From positions 682,001 to 746,000 of the forward strand of contig NZ_MDEB01000001.1 in NCBI RefSeq assembly GCF_002939945.1: a stretch of DNA of 64,000 nucleotides, in the 5' to 3' direction. The notes under the pieces are model-generated. The model did no database searches, was not told where the DNA came from, and worked only from the letters and a program-made list of their open reading frames with translations. How positions within the stretch are numbered: the stretch's first letter is position 1; the number at the start of each line of letters is the position of its first letter. The translations under genes were made by a program, and so were the position numbers. The stretch comes from Xanthomonas arboricola pv. populi (GTDB taxonomy: Bacteria; Pseudomonadota; Gammaproteobacteria; Xanthomonadales; Xanthomonadaceae). Positions 8,165-17,287 of this stretch are shown here, piece after piece.

Positions 8165-10404
8165 CCCGTTCCACCCGCCTGTTGCTGCTGGTGCTGGTCG
8201 GCGCCGGCAGCGCCCTGCCCTGCATCGCCGCCCCGTCACCGGCGGCCGAGCCAGCGGCGCAGCCGCAACAGCGCGCGACCGATGCCGCACCGGTGCTGGT
8301 CACCGCCCAGCAATGGCGCGACATGGCCAGCGATGGCGCCAGGCTGCCGTTGTTCGCCCGCGAACAGGCACGCGCACAAGCCAGCGTGCGCGCGGCGATG
8401 CGGGCCGGCGTGGACGTGCCGGTGCCCAGGGACCCCGGCGGCGGCGCCAGCCACGAGCAGCACAAACGCAACTACCAGGCCATCCAGGCCGCCGGCGCGC
8501 TGTACCGGCTCACCGGCGATCGCGCCTATGCCGACTATGCGCGCGACGTGCTGCTGGCCTACGCACGCCTGTATCCCACGCTGGGCGCACACCCGGCCGG
8601 GCGCGGCCAGGTGCCGGGGCGGCTGTTCTGGCAGTCCTTGAACGACTCGGTGTGGCTGGTCTACGCAAGCCAGGGCTACGACGCCATCCGCGACACGCTC
8701 AGCGCGCAGGACCGCGCCACCATCGACCGCGACGTGTTCGCGCGCATGGCGCACTTTTTGTGCGACGAAAGCGCCGACAACTTCGACAAGATCCACAACC
8801 ACGCCACCTGGGCGGTGGCCGCCGTCGGCATGACCGGCTATGTGCTGCGCGACCAGGCGCTGGTGGACAAGGCGCTGCGCGGCAGCAAGCGCGATGGCAA
8901 GGCCGGCTTCCTGGCGCAGGTGGACCAACTGTTCTCGCCGGACGGCTACTACGCCGAAGGCCCGTATTACCAACGCTACGCCTTGGCGCCGTTCGTGCTG
9001 TTCGCCAACGCGATCGCGCGCAACCAGCCGCAGCAGCGCATCTTCCAGCGCCGCGACGGCGCGCTGCTCAAGGCCGTGGACAGCCTGGTGCAGAGCAGCT
9101 ACGGCGGTTATTTCTTCCCGATCAACGACGCCATCCTCGACAAGGGCCTGGACACCGAGGAACTGGTGGCCGGCATCGGCATCGCCTATGCGCAGACCCA
9201 CGACGCGCAGCTGCTGTCCATCGCACAACGCCAGCGCCGCGTGCTGCTGACGCCCGAAGGCCTGGCCGTGGCCAGCGCGCTCGCGCAGGACCGCGCCCAA
9301 CCGTTCGCCTTCGGCAGCGTGTTGCTACGCGATGGCGCACAGGGCGACCAGGGCGCGCTGGCGATCCTGCGCAGCGGCGACGACGACGGCCAGACGCTGG
9401 TGATGAAGAACACCTCGCAAGGCATGGGCCACGGCCATTTCGACAAGTTGAACTGGCTGTTCTACGACAACGGCCAGCGCGTGGTTACCGACTACGGCGC
9501 GGCGCGCTTCCTGAATGTGGAAGCCAAGGCCGGCGGCATCTATCTGCCGGAAAACACCAGCTGGGCCAAGCAGACCATTGCGCACAACACGCTGGTGGTG
9601 AACGAGACCAGCCATTTCAACGGCGACTGGAAGGTGGGCGAGCAACACGCGCCGACGCAGCTGCTGTTCGCCGGCGGTGCCGACACCCAGATCGTGTCGG
9701 CGCGCATGCAGCAGGCCTACGACGGAGTCACCTTCACCCGCACCCAGGCCTTGCTGTCGCACCCGGAGCTGCGCCTGCCGGTGGTGGTCGACCTGCTGCG
9801 CGTCACCGCCAGCACTCCGGCACGTTACGACCTGCCGCTGCACTTCAACGGGCAGATCATGCAGGTCGGCTTCACCGCAGAACGCGCACTGACGCAACGT
9901 GCGGTGCTGGGCAAGGCCAACGGCTACCAGCATCTGTGGGTGGATGCCTCCAGCGAGGCGAGCACCGACACGCGCAGCCTGAGCTGGCTGCTCGCCGGCC
10001 GCTTCTACAGCTACCGCTTCGGCAGCAGCGCGCCTGCACGTGCGTTGCTGGTGGAAAGCGGCGCCAACGATCCGAACTTCAACCTGCGCCGCGAACCCGC
10101 GCTGATCCAGCGTGTCGATGGGCAAGCCAATGTCAGCTTCTTCGGCGTGCTGGAACCGCATGGCGAATACAACGGCACCGCCGAATACGTGCATGGGGCC
10201 AACAGCCGCATCCGCGCCATCGAGCGGGTGCGCGGCGACGATGCCGAGGTGATCGTGCTCACCCTGGTCGGCGGCAAGCGCATTGCGCTGGCGGTGGCCG
10301 ACGATGCCGATGCACAACGCGCCCACCAGGTGCAGGCCGCCGGCCAGCACTACCGTTGGCGCGGCGGCTATGCGCGCTTCGATCGCGCTGCAGGTGAAAA
10401 ATGA
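8161..10404 (+). CDS. Polysaccharide lyase family 17 (oligoalginate lyase, heparinase II/III-like)
   Basis: Exo-acting oligoalginate lyase of about 747 residues that would release 4-deoxy-5-ketouronate monomers from alginate oligosaccharides. Signal peptide about 1-24. The alpha/alpha toroid carries the PL17 catalytic Asn-His in KIHNHATWAV (N213, H214) and the tyrosine segment EGPYYQRYAL (about 266-275). The C-terminal beta-sheet heparinase II/III domain supplies GMGHGHFDKLNWLFYDNG and VTDYGAARF, matching the His and second Tyr of Alg17c-type enzymes. It overlaps PL6 and the MFS gene by 4 bp each (ATGA), indicating translational coupling. PL6 endo/exo cleavage of G-rich or mixed blocks plus PL17 exo cleavage is the standard division of labour in alginate loci. 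Confidence 0.92.
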   Translation: MTRSTRLLLLVLVGAGSALPCIAAPSPAAEPAAQPQQRATDAAPVLVTAQQWRDMASDGARLPLFAREQARAQASVRAAMRAGVDVPVPRDPGGGASHEQHKRNYQAIQAAGALYRLTGDRAYADYARDVLLAYARLYPTLGAHPAGRGQVPGRLFWQSLNDSVWLVYASQGYDAIRDTLSAQDRATIDRDVFARMAHFLCDESADNFDKIHNHATWAVAAVGMTGYVLRDQALVDKALRGSKRDGKAGFLAQVDQLFSPDGYYAEGPYYQRYALAPFVLFANAIARNQPQQRIFQRRDGALLKAVDSLVQSSYGGYFFPINDAILDKGLDTEELVAGIGIAYAQTHDAQLLSIAQRQRRVLLTPEGLAVASALAQDRAQPFAFGSVLLRDGAQGDQGALAILRSGDDDGQTLVMKNTSQGMGHGHFDKLNWLFYDNGQRVVTDYGAARFLNVEAKAGGIYLPENTSWAKQTIAHNTLVVNETSHFNGDWKVGEQHAPTQLLFAGGADTQIVSARMQQAYDGVTFTRTQALLSHPELRLPVVVDLLRVTASTPARYDLPLHFNGQIMQVGFTAERALTQRAVLGKANGYQHLWVDASSEASTDTRSLSWLLAGRFYSYRFGSSAPARALLVESGANDPNFNLRREPALIQRVDGQANVSFFGVLEPHGEYNGTAEYVHGANSRIRAIERVRGDDAEVIVLTLVGGKRIALAVADDADAQRAHQVQAAGQHYRWRGGYARFDRAAGEK

Positions 10405-11711
10405 GCACCGACTCCACCTCCACCACCCGCACGCGTCCCGCGGGCAAACGCTCGGCGGTGCGCTGGCTGATCGTGGCGCTGATCGCGGTGGCCACGGTGA
10501 TCAACTACATCGACCGCAACGCGCTGGCGGTGATGTGGCCGGCGATCTCGCGCGACATCGGCGCCACCAAGGAAGACTACGCGCTGCTGGTCACCATCTT
10601 CATGCTGTTCTATGCCGCCGGGCAGTTCGTGTTCGGGCGGCTGTTCGACATCATCGGCACCCGGCTCGGCTTTGCCCTGTCCATCGCGGTGTGGTCGATC
10701 TCCATCGCGCTGCATGCGGTCACGCACTCCATCATGGCGTTCTCGGTGGTGCGCGCGCTGCTGGGCATCAGCGAAGCCGGCGCCTGGCCGGGCGCGGTCA
10801 AGGCCAATGCGGAATGGTTTCCCGCCCGCGAGCGTGCGCTGGCGCAGGGCATCTTCAATGCCGGCGCCTCCATCGGCGCGATCGTCTCGGCGCCGCTGAT
10901 CGCGCTGCTGTTCCTGTCGTTCGGCTGGAAGGGTACGTTCGTGCTGGTCGGCGTGCTGGGCATGCTCTGGTTGCTGCCGTGGCTGGTGATCTACCGCGCC
11001 GGGCCGGACCGGCATCCCTGGGTCAACGCGGCCGAGCGGGCGTTGATCCTGGATGCGCCCGAGGCCGGCAGCGCGCCGCCGCCGGCCTACCTGCCCACGC
11101 TGCGCCAGCTGATGTCGCACCGGCAAAGCTGGGGGATCGTGCTGGCGCGGTTCTTCCTGGATCCGATCTGGTGGCTGTTCGTGTCGTGGCTGCCGATCTA
11201 CCTGGCCGAAACCTTCCACTTCGACATCAAGCAGATCGGTGCGTTCGCCTGGGTGCCATTCGTCGGCGCGATGCTGGGCAGCCTGTGCGGCGGCTGGCTG
11301 TCCGGGCGCCTGATCGCAGCCGGCTGGAGCGTGGACCGCGCGCGCAAATGGACCATCACCCTGGGCGGCGCCATCATGGCGCCGGCGCTGCTCGGCGCCG
11401 TGCAGGCGGCGGACCCGCGCATGGCGGTGCTGACCATTGCCGCGGTGCTGTTCGGCTTCCAGATCGCCATCGGCAATATCCAGACCCTGCCCGGCGACCT
11501 GTTCGCCGGTAAATCGGTCGGCTCGCTGGCCGGTATCGGCGGCATGGCCGCGGTGGCCGGCACCCTGATCACCACCTGGCTGGTCCCGGTGATGACCGCA
11601 ACCTCGTACGCACCGATGTTCATTCTGGTCGCCGCGCTGGTGCCGGCCTCGCTGGCCGCGCTGTGGCTGGTCACCGGCCGCATCCACCGACTCGACGCAG
11701 CGGGCACCTGA
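10401..11711 (+). CDS. MFS transporter, hexuronate (ExuT-like) family
   Basis: Inner-membrane major facilitator of 436 residues with 12 hydrophobic segments. The N-terminal NYIDRNALAV and the loop 2-3 motif GRLFDIIGTRLG are typical of the anion:cation symporter (ACS) family to which ExuT belongs; EAGAWPGAVKANAEWFPARE is the helix 4-5 signature of that family. Overlap with PL17 (ATGA) couples it to the lyases. In this setting it most likely imports the unsaturated monouronate or its 5-keto form (DEH) from the periplasm. Substrate is inferred from context. Confidence 0.9.
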   Translation: MSTDSTSTTRTRPAGKRSAVRWLIVALIAVATVINYIDRNALAVMWPAISRDIGATKEDYALLVTIFMLFYAAGQFVFGRLFDIIGTRLGFALSIAVWSISIALHAVTHSIMAFSVVRALLGISEAGAWPGAVKANAEWFPARERALAQGIFNAGASIGAIVSAPLIALLFLSFGWKGTFVLVGVLGMLWLLPWLVIYRAGPDRHPWVNAAERALILDAPEAGSAPPPAYLPTLRQLMSHRQSWGIVLARFFLDPIWWLFVSWLPIYLAETFHFDIKQIGAFAWVPFVGAMLGSLCGGWLSGRLIAAGWSVDRARKWTITLGGAIMAPALLGAVQAADPRMAVLTIAAVLFGFQIAIGNIQTLPGDLFAGKSVGSLAGIGGMAAVAGTLITTWLVPVMTATSYAPMFILVAALVPASLAALWLVTGRIHRLDAAGT

Positions 11712-11761
11712 GCGTGCCCGCTGCCTACCCCGCTTTCCCCACACCAACAGGACATACCCGC

Positions 11762-12514
11762 ATGCATTTCCACGACAAGGTCGCCATCGTCACCGGCGGT
11801 GGCCGCGATATCGGCCGCGCCATCTCGCTCAAGCTGGCTGCGGCCGGCGCCAAGGTCTGCATCAACTACGCCAACGACGACGCCAGCGCGCGCGACACGC
11901 TGGCGCAACTGCAGGCCGCCGGCGGCCAGGGCATCCTGCACCGCGCCGACGTCACCGATGCCACCGCCGTGGCCGGCCTGCTGACCGCCACGCGCACCGC
12001 ATTCGGCCAGCACATCGATGTGCTGATCAACGTGGCCGGCGGCATGCTGGCGCGCAAGCCGCTGGCCGACATCGACGAGGCCTTCTTCCATCAGGTGATG
12101 GACCTCAACCTCAAATCGGTCTACCTGACCACCCAGGCGGTGGCGCCGCATATGCGCGAAGGCGGCGCGATCGTCAATTTCGCCTCGCTTGCCGGGCGCG
12201 ATGGCGGCGGGCCGGGCGCGGCCATCTACGCCACCGCCAAGGCGGCGGTGATGACGTTCTCGCGCGCGATGGCCAAGGAGCTGGGCCCGCGCGGCATCCG
12301 CGTCAACGCACTGTGCTGCGGCATGATCGCCACCCGCTTCCACGACGACTTCACCAAGCCGGAAGTGCGTGCCTTCGTCGCCAATGCCACCCCGCTACGA
12401 CGCGAAGGCCGCCCCGACGAAGCCGCCGATGCGGCCTTGTACCTGGCATCGGATGCGGCCAGCTTCATCAATGGCGCCAACCTGGACGTCAACGGCGGCG
12501 TGTTCTTTTCCTGA
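11762..12514 (+). CDS. Short-chain dehydrogenase, probable DEH reductase
   Basis: Cytoplasmic NAD(P)-dependent SDR of 250 residues. The nucleotide-binding motif is IVTGGGRDIGRA at the N terminus, the NVAGG motif follows, and the catalytic Ser (FASLAGRDGGG) and YxxxK (YATAK) are present. It lies 50 bp after the uronate transporter. In alginate pathways an SDR of this kind (A1-R or DehR type) reduces 4-deoxy-L-erythro-5-hexoseulose uronate to 2-keto-3-deoxygluconate, which then enters Entner-Doudoroff metabolism through KdgK and KdgA. Those two genes are not in the window. Family is certain; the DEH reductase role is inferred from the operon. Confidence 0.88.
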   Translation: MHFHDKVAIVTGGGRDIGRAISLKLAAAGAKVCINYANDDASARDTLAQLQAAGGQGILHRADVTDATAVAGLLTATRTAFGQHIDVLINVAGGMLARKPLADIDEAFFHQVMDLNLKSVYLTTQAVAPHMREGGAIVNFASLAGRDGGGPGAAIYATAKAAVMTFSRAMAKELGPRGIRVNALCCGMIATRFHDDFTKPEVRAFVANATPLRREGRPDEAADAALYLASDAASFINGANLDVNGGVFFS

Positions 12515-12534
12515 TCGACAAAGGAGGCTTGCGC

Positions 12535-13713
12535 ATGGCCTGGCGATGGATGATGACTGCGACGCTGAGCGTCTTGCTGGCGGGCCCGGCCACTGCACAC
12601 CCCGCACCACGCTGGGTGCCGGCCTGGATCGCCTCGGCAACCCCGGACCGACTCGACGGCGGCGCCGACACGCCGCTGCACTTTGCCGATGAGACGGTGC
12701 GCCAGGACATGCGCCTGGGCAGTGCGGCGGTGGCCTTGCGCGTGCGCATCAGCAACGAGCTGGGCACCGCGCCGCTGACCATCGGTGCGGGCACGGCGCG
12801 TCTGCCCGGCGGCACCGGGGCCGCGCAACCGCTGCGCTTCGATGGACGCGCCAGCGTGACCGTGCCGCCCGGTGGCGTGCTGCTCAGCGACCCGGTGCCG
12901 CTGCGCGCACCGGCATTGGCCGAGGTGGCGGTCAGCCTGTATTTCCCCACGCCGGCGCGCCCGGCGGTACGCCGCACGGCAGTGCGGGTGGTCAAGGGCC
13001 AGGCCGAGGTGCCGGACAGCAAAGCGCTGGCGTATCGCCAGAACGTCATCTCCGCCCTCTACGCACAACCGCCCCATCCACGCCAGACGGTGGTGGTGGC
13101 GCTGGGCGATTCGATCACCGAAGGCGCCACCGCCACGCGCGGCGCCAATGGCGATTGGCCGGCCCTGCTGGCCAGGCGGCTGGAGCAGCGTTGCCCTGGC
13201 AGCGTGGTGGTGCTCAATGCCGGCATCAGCGGCAACAAGCTGCTCGACGATGGCCGCAGCCCCAGCGCACTGTCGCGGCTGGATCGCGACGTGCTGTCGC
13301 TGCCCGGCGTGGACCAGGTGATCGTGTTCGAAGGCATCAACGACATCCGTCACAGCGGTCCGCCGGATGCGATTACCGGTCGCACTGCCGCCGACATGGT
13401 GCTGGGGTATCGCCAGCTCGTGGCCCGGCTGCAGCAACACGGCATCGCCGTGATCGGCGCCACGCTGACGCCGTTCGGCAACTCCGATCGCTACGAGCCG
13501 GTGGCGGCGGCCACACGCCAGACGCTCAACGGTTTCATCCGCGATGGGCAGGCATTCGATGCGGTGATCGACTTCGACGCCGCGCTGCGCGACCCGGCCA
13601 GGCCGGAGTGGCTACCTGCCGCACTGACCCGCGACTTCCTGCATCCCAACGACGCCGGTTACCAGCGCATGGCCGAGTCGGTGGACCTGTCGTTGTTCTG
13701 CAAGGCCCGCTGA
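12535..13713 (+). CDS. Exported SGNH/GDSL hydrolase, possible alginate O-acetylesterase
   Basis: Secreted or periplasmic serine esterase of 392 residues. Signal peptide about 1-21 (ending GPATAHP). Residues 25-165 form a beta-rich N-terminal domain. The catalytic SGNH domain starts at VALGDSITEG (Ser193, block I), followed by NAGISGN (block II Gly), FEGINDIR (block III Asn) and DFLHPNDAGY (block V, Asp367/His370). A strong AAAGGAGG at 12520-12527 fixes the start at 12535. It is the last gene of the alginate operon, 20 bp after the SDR. Presence beside two alginate lyases suggests removal of O-acetyl groups, which occur on bacterial but not on algal alginate. Ester substrate is inferred. Confidence 0.85.
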   Translation: MAWRWMMTATLSVLLAGPATAHPAPRWVPAWIASATPDRLDGGADTPLHFADETVRQDMRLGSAAVALRVRISNELGTAPLTIGAGTARLPGGTGAAQPLRFDGRASVTVPPGGVLLSDPVPLRAPALAEVAVSLYFPTPARPAVRRTAVRVVKGQAEVPDSKALAYRQNVISALYAQPPHPRQTVVVALGDSITEGATATRGANGDWPALLARRLEQRCPGSVVVLNAGISGNKLLDDGRSPSALSRLDRDVLSLPGVDQVIVFEGINDIRHSGPPDAITGRTAADMVLGYRQLVARLQQHGIAVIGATLTPFGNSDRYEPVAAATRQTLNGFIRDGQAFDAVIDFDAALRDPARPEWLPAALTRDFLHPNDAGYQRMAESVDLSLFCKAR

Positions 13714-13801
13714 GTCGGCAGTCGCCACGCAGTGGCGCGCATGCGCCGAGCGGGCTGCCACGGTGATGCGGCGGCACGGCCGGCGTGCACGCCGCCTGTC
13801 T

Positions 13802-14308
13802 TTAGCTCTGGCGTTTTTTCAAGATACTGATGTCGCCGGAGGTCTCCAGGATCGCCATGTCGATATCGGCATCGTCGCGGCAATCGGCCTTGCGTTTTGC
13901 CACCTCGAAATCGGCATAGCTGACATTGTGGCGGACCAGTTCCTTCCAGTAGATCTCGCCACCACGCGCCAGCAGCGCAGGGGTGCCCTGCACCCAGGTA
14001 TCGATCCGCCGGCTGCGCGCGGTGGCCATGCCCACCAGCCAGTTCAACACCAGCAAGGTGACCGCCAGAATCATGCCGCCCAGCAACGAGACGTCCTTGC
14101 CGATCAACGAGTTCTGTACCGCAGTTCCCAGCAGCACGATGAGCAGCACGTCGAACGGCGTGGATTGGCCTAGCGCGCGTTTGCCGGTCATGCGCGTCAA
14201 CAGCAGGACCACGGTATAGACCGCTACCGCACGCAGCACGAACTCCCACCACGGCATGTCAAGGTGCATCATTTCGTAGAAGCGCACGCGTGTCTGCACG
14301 TCCAGCAT
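13802..14308 (-). CDS. DUF421 (YetF-like) membrane protein
   Basis: Small inner-membrane protein of 168 residues. Three hydrophobic segments (about 14-32, 40-58, 60-80) come first, with the family signature RMTGKRALGQSTPFD and VLLGTAVQNSLIG. A soluble C-terminal part follows, beginning RIDTWVQGTPALLARGGEI. YetF-family proteins have no settled biochemical role. I start at the ATG at 14308 (MLDVQTRVRF) rather than an upstream in-frame ATG, because the extra residues do not resemble the family. It is convergent with the alginate operon and divergent from the GH3 gene. Confidence 0.85.
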   Translation of the reverse strand: MLDVQTRVRFYEMMHLDMPWWEFVLRAVAVYTVVLLLTRMTGKRALGQSTPFDVLLIVLLGTAVQNSLIGKDVSLLGGMILAVTLLVLNWLVGMATARSRRIDTWVQGTPALLARGGEIYWKELVRHNVSYADFEVAKRKADCRDDADIDMAILETSGDISILKKRQS

Positions 14309-14472
14309 CGTTTGCCCTGACCGCCGTTGATAGATTGCGCACGCTAGTGCGGAAACGGTGAAGGCGCTGTGCTGTTGCCATTGTTGCCGGGACAGCCCGC
14401 TCGGCACCCATCGTGCACCGCATCACGGCTTTTCGCTGGCGATCCGTTAGCGTCTGGCCTGGACAGACGGGG

Positions 14473-16764
14473 ATGGCGGGCATGGGGACGGGGATCACGC
14501 GTCGCAGGTTGCTGCTGGGGACCGCTTCGGCAGCAGTGTTGGCACAGGTGCCGGTGGGGTTTGCGCTACCGCGTCGTGCGGCCGGGGCGTCGGCCTTTAT
14601 CGATGCGTTGATCGCACGCATGAGCGCGGAGGAAAAAGCCGGGCAGCTGACGCTGTCCGGTTCGGCGCAGCAGACCGATGCGGCGGCGGCGGCCAATCCG
14701 GTCGATACCATGCCCACGGCCGAGGGCCAGCTCGCCGCTGCGCGCGCCGGGCGAGTGGGCGGCATCTTCAATGGCTCCAATGTGCTGTGGCATCGGCAGT
14801 TGCAGCAGGCCGCGCTGCAGAGCCGCTTGAAGATTCCGCTGCTGTTTGCCGCCGATGTGATCCACGGATTCACCACCGTGTTTCCGGTGCCGTTGGCCGA
14901 GGCCGCCAGCTTCGAGCCGGCGCTGGCGCAACGCACCGCGCGTGCCGCCGCACTGGAAGCCAGCGCGGTCGGTATCGACTGGACGTTCGCGCCGATGGTG
15001 GATATCGCGCGCGATGCGCGCTGGGGGCGCGGCGTGGAAGGCAGCGGCGAAGACGTGCTGCTCGGCAGGCGTTTTGCGCAGGCACGCGTGCGCGGCTTCC
15101 AGGGCGAGGGCCTGAATCATGCCGACGCACTTGCAGCCTGCCCCAAGCATTTCGCTGCCTACGGAGCCGCCGAAGCGGGGCTGGACTACAACACCGTCGA
15201 CATCTCCGAGCGCAGTTTGCGCGAACTCTACTTCCCGCCGTTCCAGGCCGCGTTCGATGCCGGCGCAGTGACCACGATGGCGGCGTTCAACGAGATCGCC
15301 GGCATCCCTGCCACGGCCAATCGCTGGTTGCTGAGCGAGGTATTACGCGGCGAGTGGGACTACCGCGGCCTGGTGGTCTCAGACTACACAGGCGACCTGG
15401 AATTGATCGGGCACGGGGTTGCCAGCGATGCGCGCGAGGCAGCCAAATTGGCGTTCCTGGCCGGTGTGGACATCAGCATGCAAAGCGGGCTGTATCTGCA
15501 GCATCTGCCCGAGCTGGTCGCCGCCGGCGAAGTGACGATGGCGCAACTGGATGCATCGGTGCGGCGCGTGCTGCAGTTCAAGGCCGAACTTGGACTGTTC
15601 GACGATCCGTTCCTGCGCATCGTGCCGGCACGCGCACAGGCGCGGCAGCGACGCGCCGAAACGCTGGCACTGGCACGCGAGGCGGCGCGCAAATCCATCG
15701 TGCTGCTCAAGAACGATGGCGAGCTGCTGCCGCTGAAGACGCAAGGGCAACGCATCGCGTTGATCGGGCCGATGGCGCGCAACTGGACCGACACCGCCGG
15801 CCCATGGAGCCTGTTCGGCGGCGACGACAGCGGCAACGACCTGGCCACCGCACTGCGCGCGCGGCTGAGCGACCCGAGCAGCTTGCAGGTGGTGGAAGGC
15901 TGCGACTTCGAACATGGCCTGCCCGGCGGCGTGCAGGCGGCCGTCACCGCAGCGGCATCCGCCGATGTGGCGGTGCTGGCGATCGGCGAGCCGATGCGCT
16001 ACTCGGGCGAAGCGCAGTCGCGCAGCGAGATCGTCATCCCGTCCGGGCAGCAAGCGCTGCTGGCGGCCGTGGCGGCCACCGGTACGCCGGTGGTGGTGGT
16101 GCTCAGCAATGGCCGTGCGCTGGTGATCGATGGCCCGGTACTCAAGGCACCGGCCATTCTGGTCGGCTGGTTCCTGGGCTCGGCATCGGGCGCCGCGCTG
16201 GCGGACATCCTGTTTGGCGAGCACGGTCCGTCCGGGCGCCTGCCGGTGAGTTTTCCGCACACCGCCGGGCAGGTGCCCTATAGCTATGCGCACAAGCCCA
16301 GCGGCCGTGCCGACCCGCGCCCGGATGCCTTGCAGCCGTTCAAGACCCGCTACCGCACCGCGCCCAATGCCGCGTTGTTTCCGTTCGGGCACGGCCTGAC
16401 CTATGGCCGCATCGAATACGGCGAACTGCGCCTGAGCGATGCACGGCTGGCAGCGACCGGCAGCCTGCGCATCAGCGCGCGCATCCGCAACCGCGGCACC
16501 CGCGATGCCGAGGAAGTGGCGCAGCTCTACCTCCGCGACCGCAGCGCCAGCGTCACCCGCCCGGTGCGCGAGCTGAAGGACTTTCGCAAGCTGGCGGTGC
16601 CGGCAGGCGGCAGCGCGGTGGTGGAGTTCGTGCTGCGCCGTGAGGACCTGCTGTTTATCGGCCAGGCATTGAAGACGACGGTGGAGCCTGGCGTATTCGA
16701 TCTCTGGGTGGCGCCCTCTGCAGAGGCCGAGGGCGTGTCTGCGAGTTTTGAATTGATCGGCTGA
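14473..16764 (+). CDS. Glycoside hydrolase family 3 beta-glucosidase (BglX-like), Tat-exported
   Basis: Periplasmic beta-glucosidase or beta-xylosidase of about 763 residues. The N terminus has a twin-arginine type signal (TRRRLLLGTASAAVLAQV). The GH3 N-terminal barrel includes CPKHFAAYG (KHF motif) and the nucleophile Asp in GLVVSDYTGDLELIG. The GH3 C-terminal sandwich contains KNDGELLPLK and VGWFLGSASGAALADILFG, and a fibronectin III-like tail (about 660-763) with EVAQLYLRD and FRKLAVPAG completes the classical three-domain layout. The ATG at 14473 is preferred because it gives a compact Tat signal. A stand-alone gene; exact sugar specificity is not visible. Confidence 0.9.
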   Translation: MAGMGTGITRRRLLLGTASAAVLAQVPVGFALPRRAAGASAFIDALIARMSAEEKAGQLTLSGSAQQTDAAAAANPVDTMPTAEGQLAAARAGRVGGIFNGSNVLWHRQLQQAALQSRLKIPLLFAADVIHGFTTVFPVPLAEAASFEPALAQRTARAAALEASAVGIDWTFAPMVDIARDARWGRGVEGSGEDVLLGRRFAQARVRGFQGEGLNHADALAACPKHFAAYGAAEAGLDYNTVDISERSLRELYFPPFQAAFDAGAVTTMAAFNEIAGIPATANRWLLSEVLRGEWDYRGLVVSDYTGDLELIGHGVASDAREAAKLAFLAGVDISMQSGLYLQHLPELVAAGEVTMAQLDASVRRVLQFKAELGLFDDPFLRIVPARAQARQRRAETLALAREAARKSIVLLKNDGELLPLKTQGQRIALIGPMARNWTDTAGPWSLFGGDDSGNDLATALRARLSDPSSLQVVEGCDFEHGLPGGVQAAVTAAASADVAVLAIGEPMRYSGEAQSRSEIVIPSGQQALLAAVAATGTPVVVVLSNGRALVIDGPVLKAPAILVGWFLGSASGAALADILFGEHGPSGRLPVSFPHTAGQVPYSYAHKPSGRADPRPDALQPFKTRYRTAPNAALFPFGHGLTYGRIEYGELRLSDARLAATGSLRISARIRNRGTRDAEEVAQLYLRDRSASVTRPVRELKDFRKLAVPAGGSAVVEFVLRREDLLFIGQALKTTVEPGVFDLWVAPSAEAEGVSASFELIG

Positions 16765-16966
16765 GCGCTAGCCGCAATCGGAATGGCTCAGCTGAGGGGA
16801 TGGATGTAGGGCGTGTCTCGCTAACGCAGAGGGCATCGCGCACAGATCGGCTCGGGAACATCCCCATTGCGCTGACGCTCACGCTATCGGTCGTCTTTAG
16901 AGGTGACTGGGTCTTGAGGGGGGATTGGACGGTGCGTGAGCCTCGGTACAGCGGACGATCTGCGGG

Positions 16967-17108
16967 TTTGCTGCAGGGCCCTCGCCCGCCCACCATCGCG
17001 GGACACGCTGCAAGTACGTCCCTGTAAGCTCTTACGCGGCATCCATGCCGCGTAAGGTCCCGCGACGGTGAGCGGGCAAGGACCAGGCGAGATGGTCGGT
17101 GTGCATGG
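16967..17108. repeat. Dispersed intergenic repeat, copy A, with palindromic core
   Basis: About 140 bp, an inverted copy of the element at 20196-20346. The centre is a perfect 24-nt palindrome at 17032-17055 (arms ttacgcggcat and atgccgcgtaa), flanked by paired CGCGGGAC and GTCCCGCG and by gccctgcagcaaa-like ends. It is the only recognisable content in the 523-bp gap between the GH3 gene and the UvrA-like gene. Confidence 0.8.
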
Positions 17109-17287
17109 ACGAGCCATGCATGCCGTACGGCCGTGCGATGCGATGAGCGGCAGTGCGGTGTGATCGGTTCTCTGCGATGCGAGCAATCTCGCTGCCATGC
17201 CGACATCACTTCACTCGTCAACGAAGACGCGTCTGGCCAACACGTTCCGCCATCGCTACGACGTTCGAAAAGAGTTATTAGCCACGC

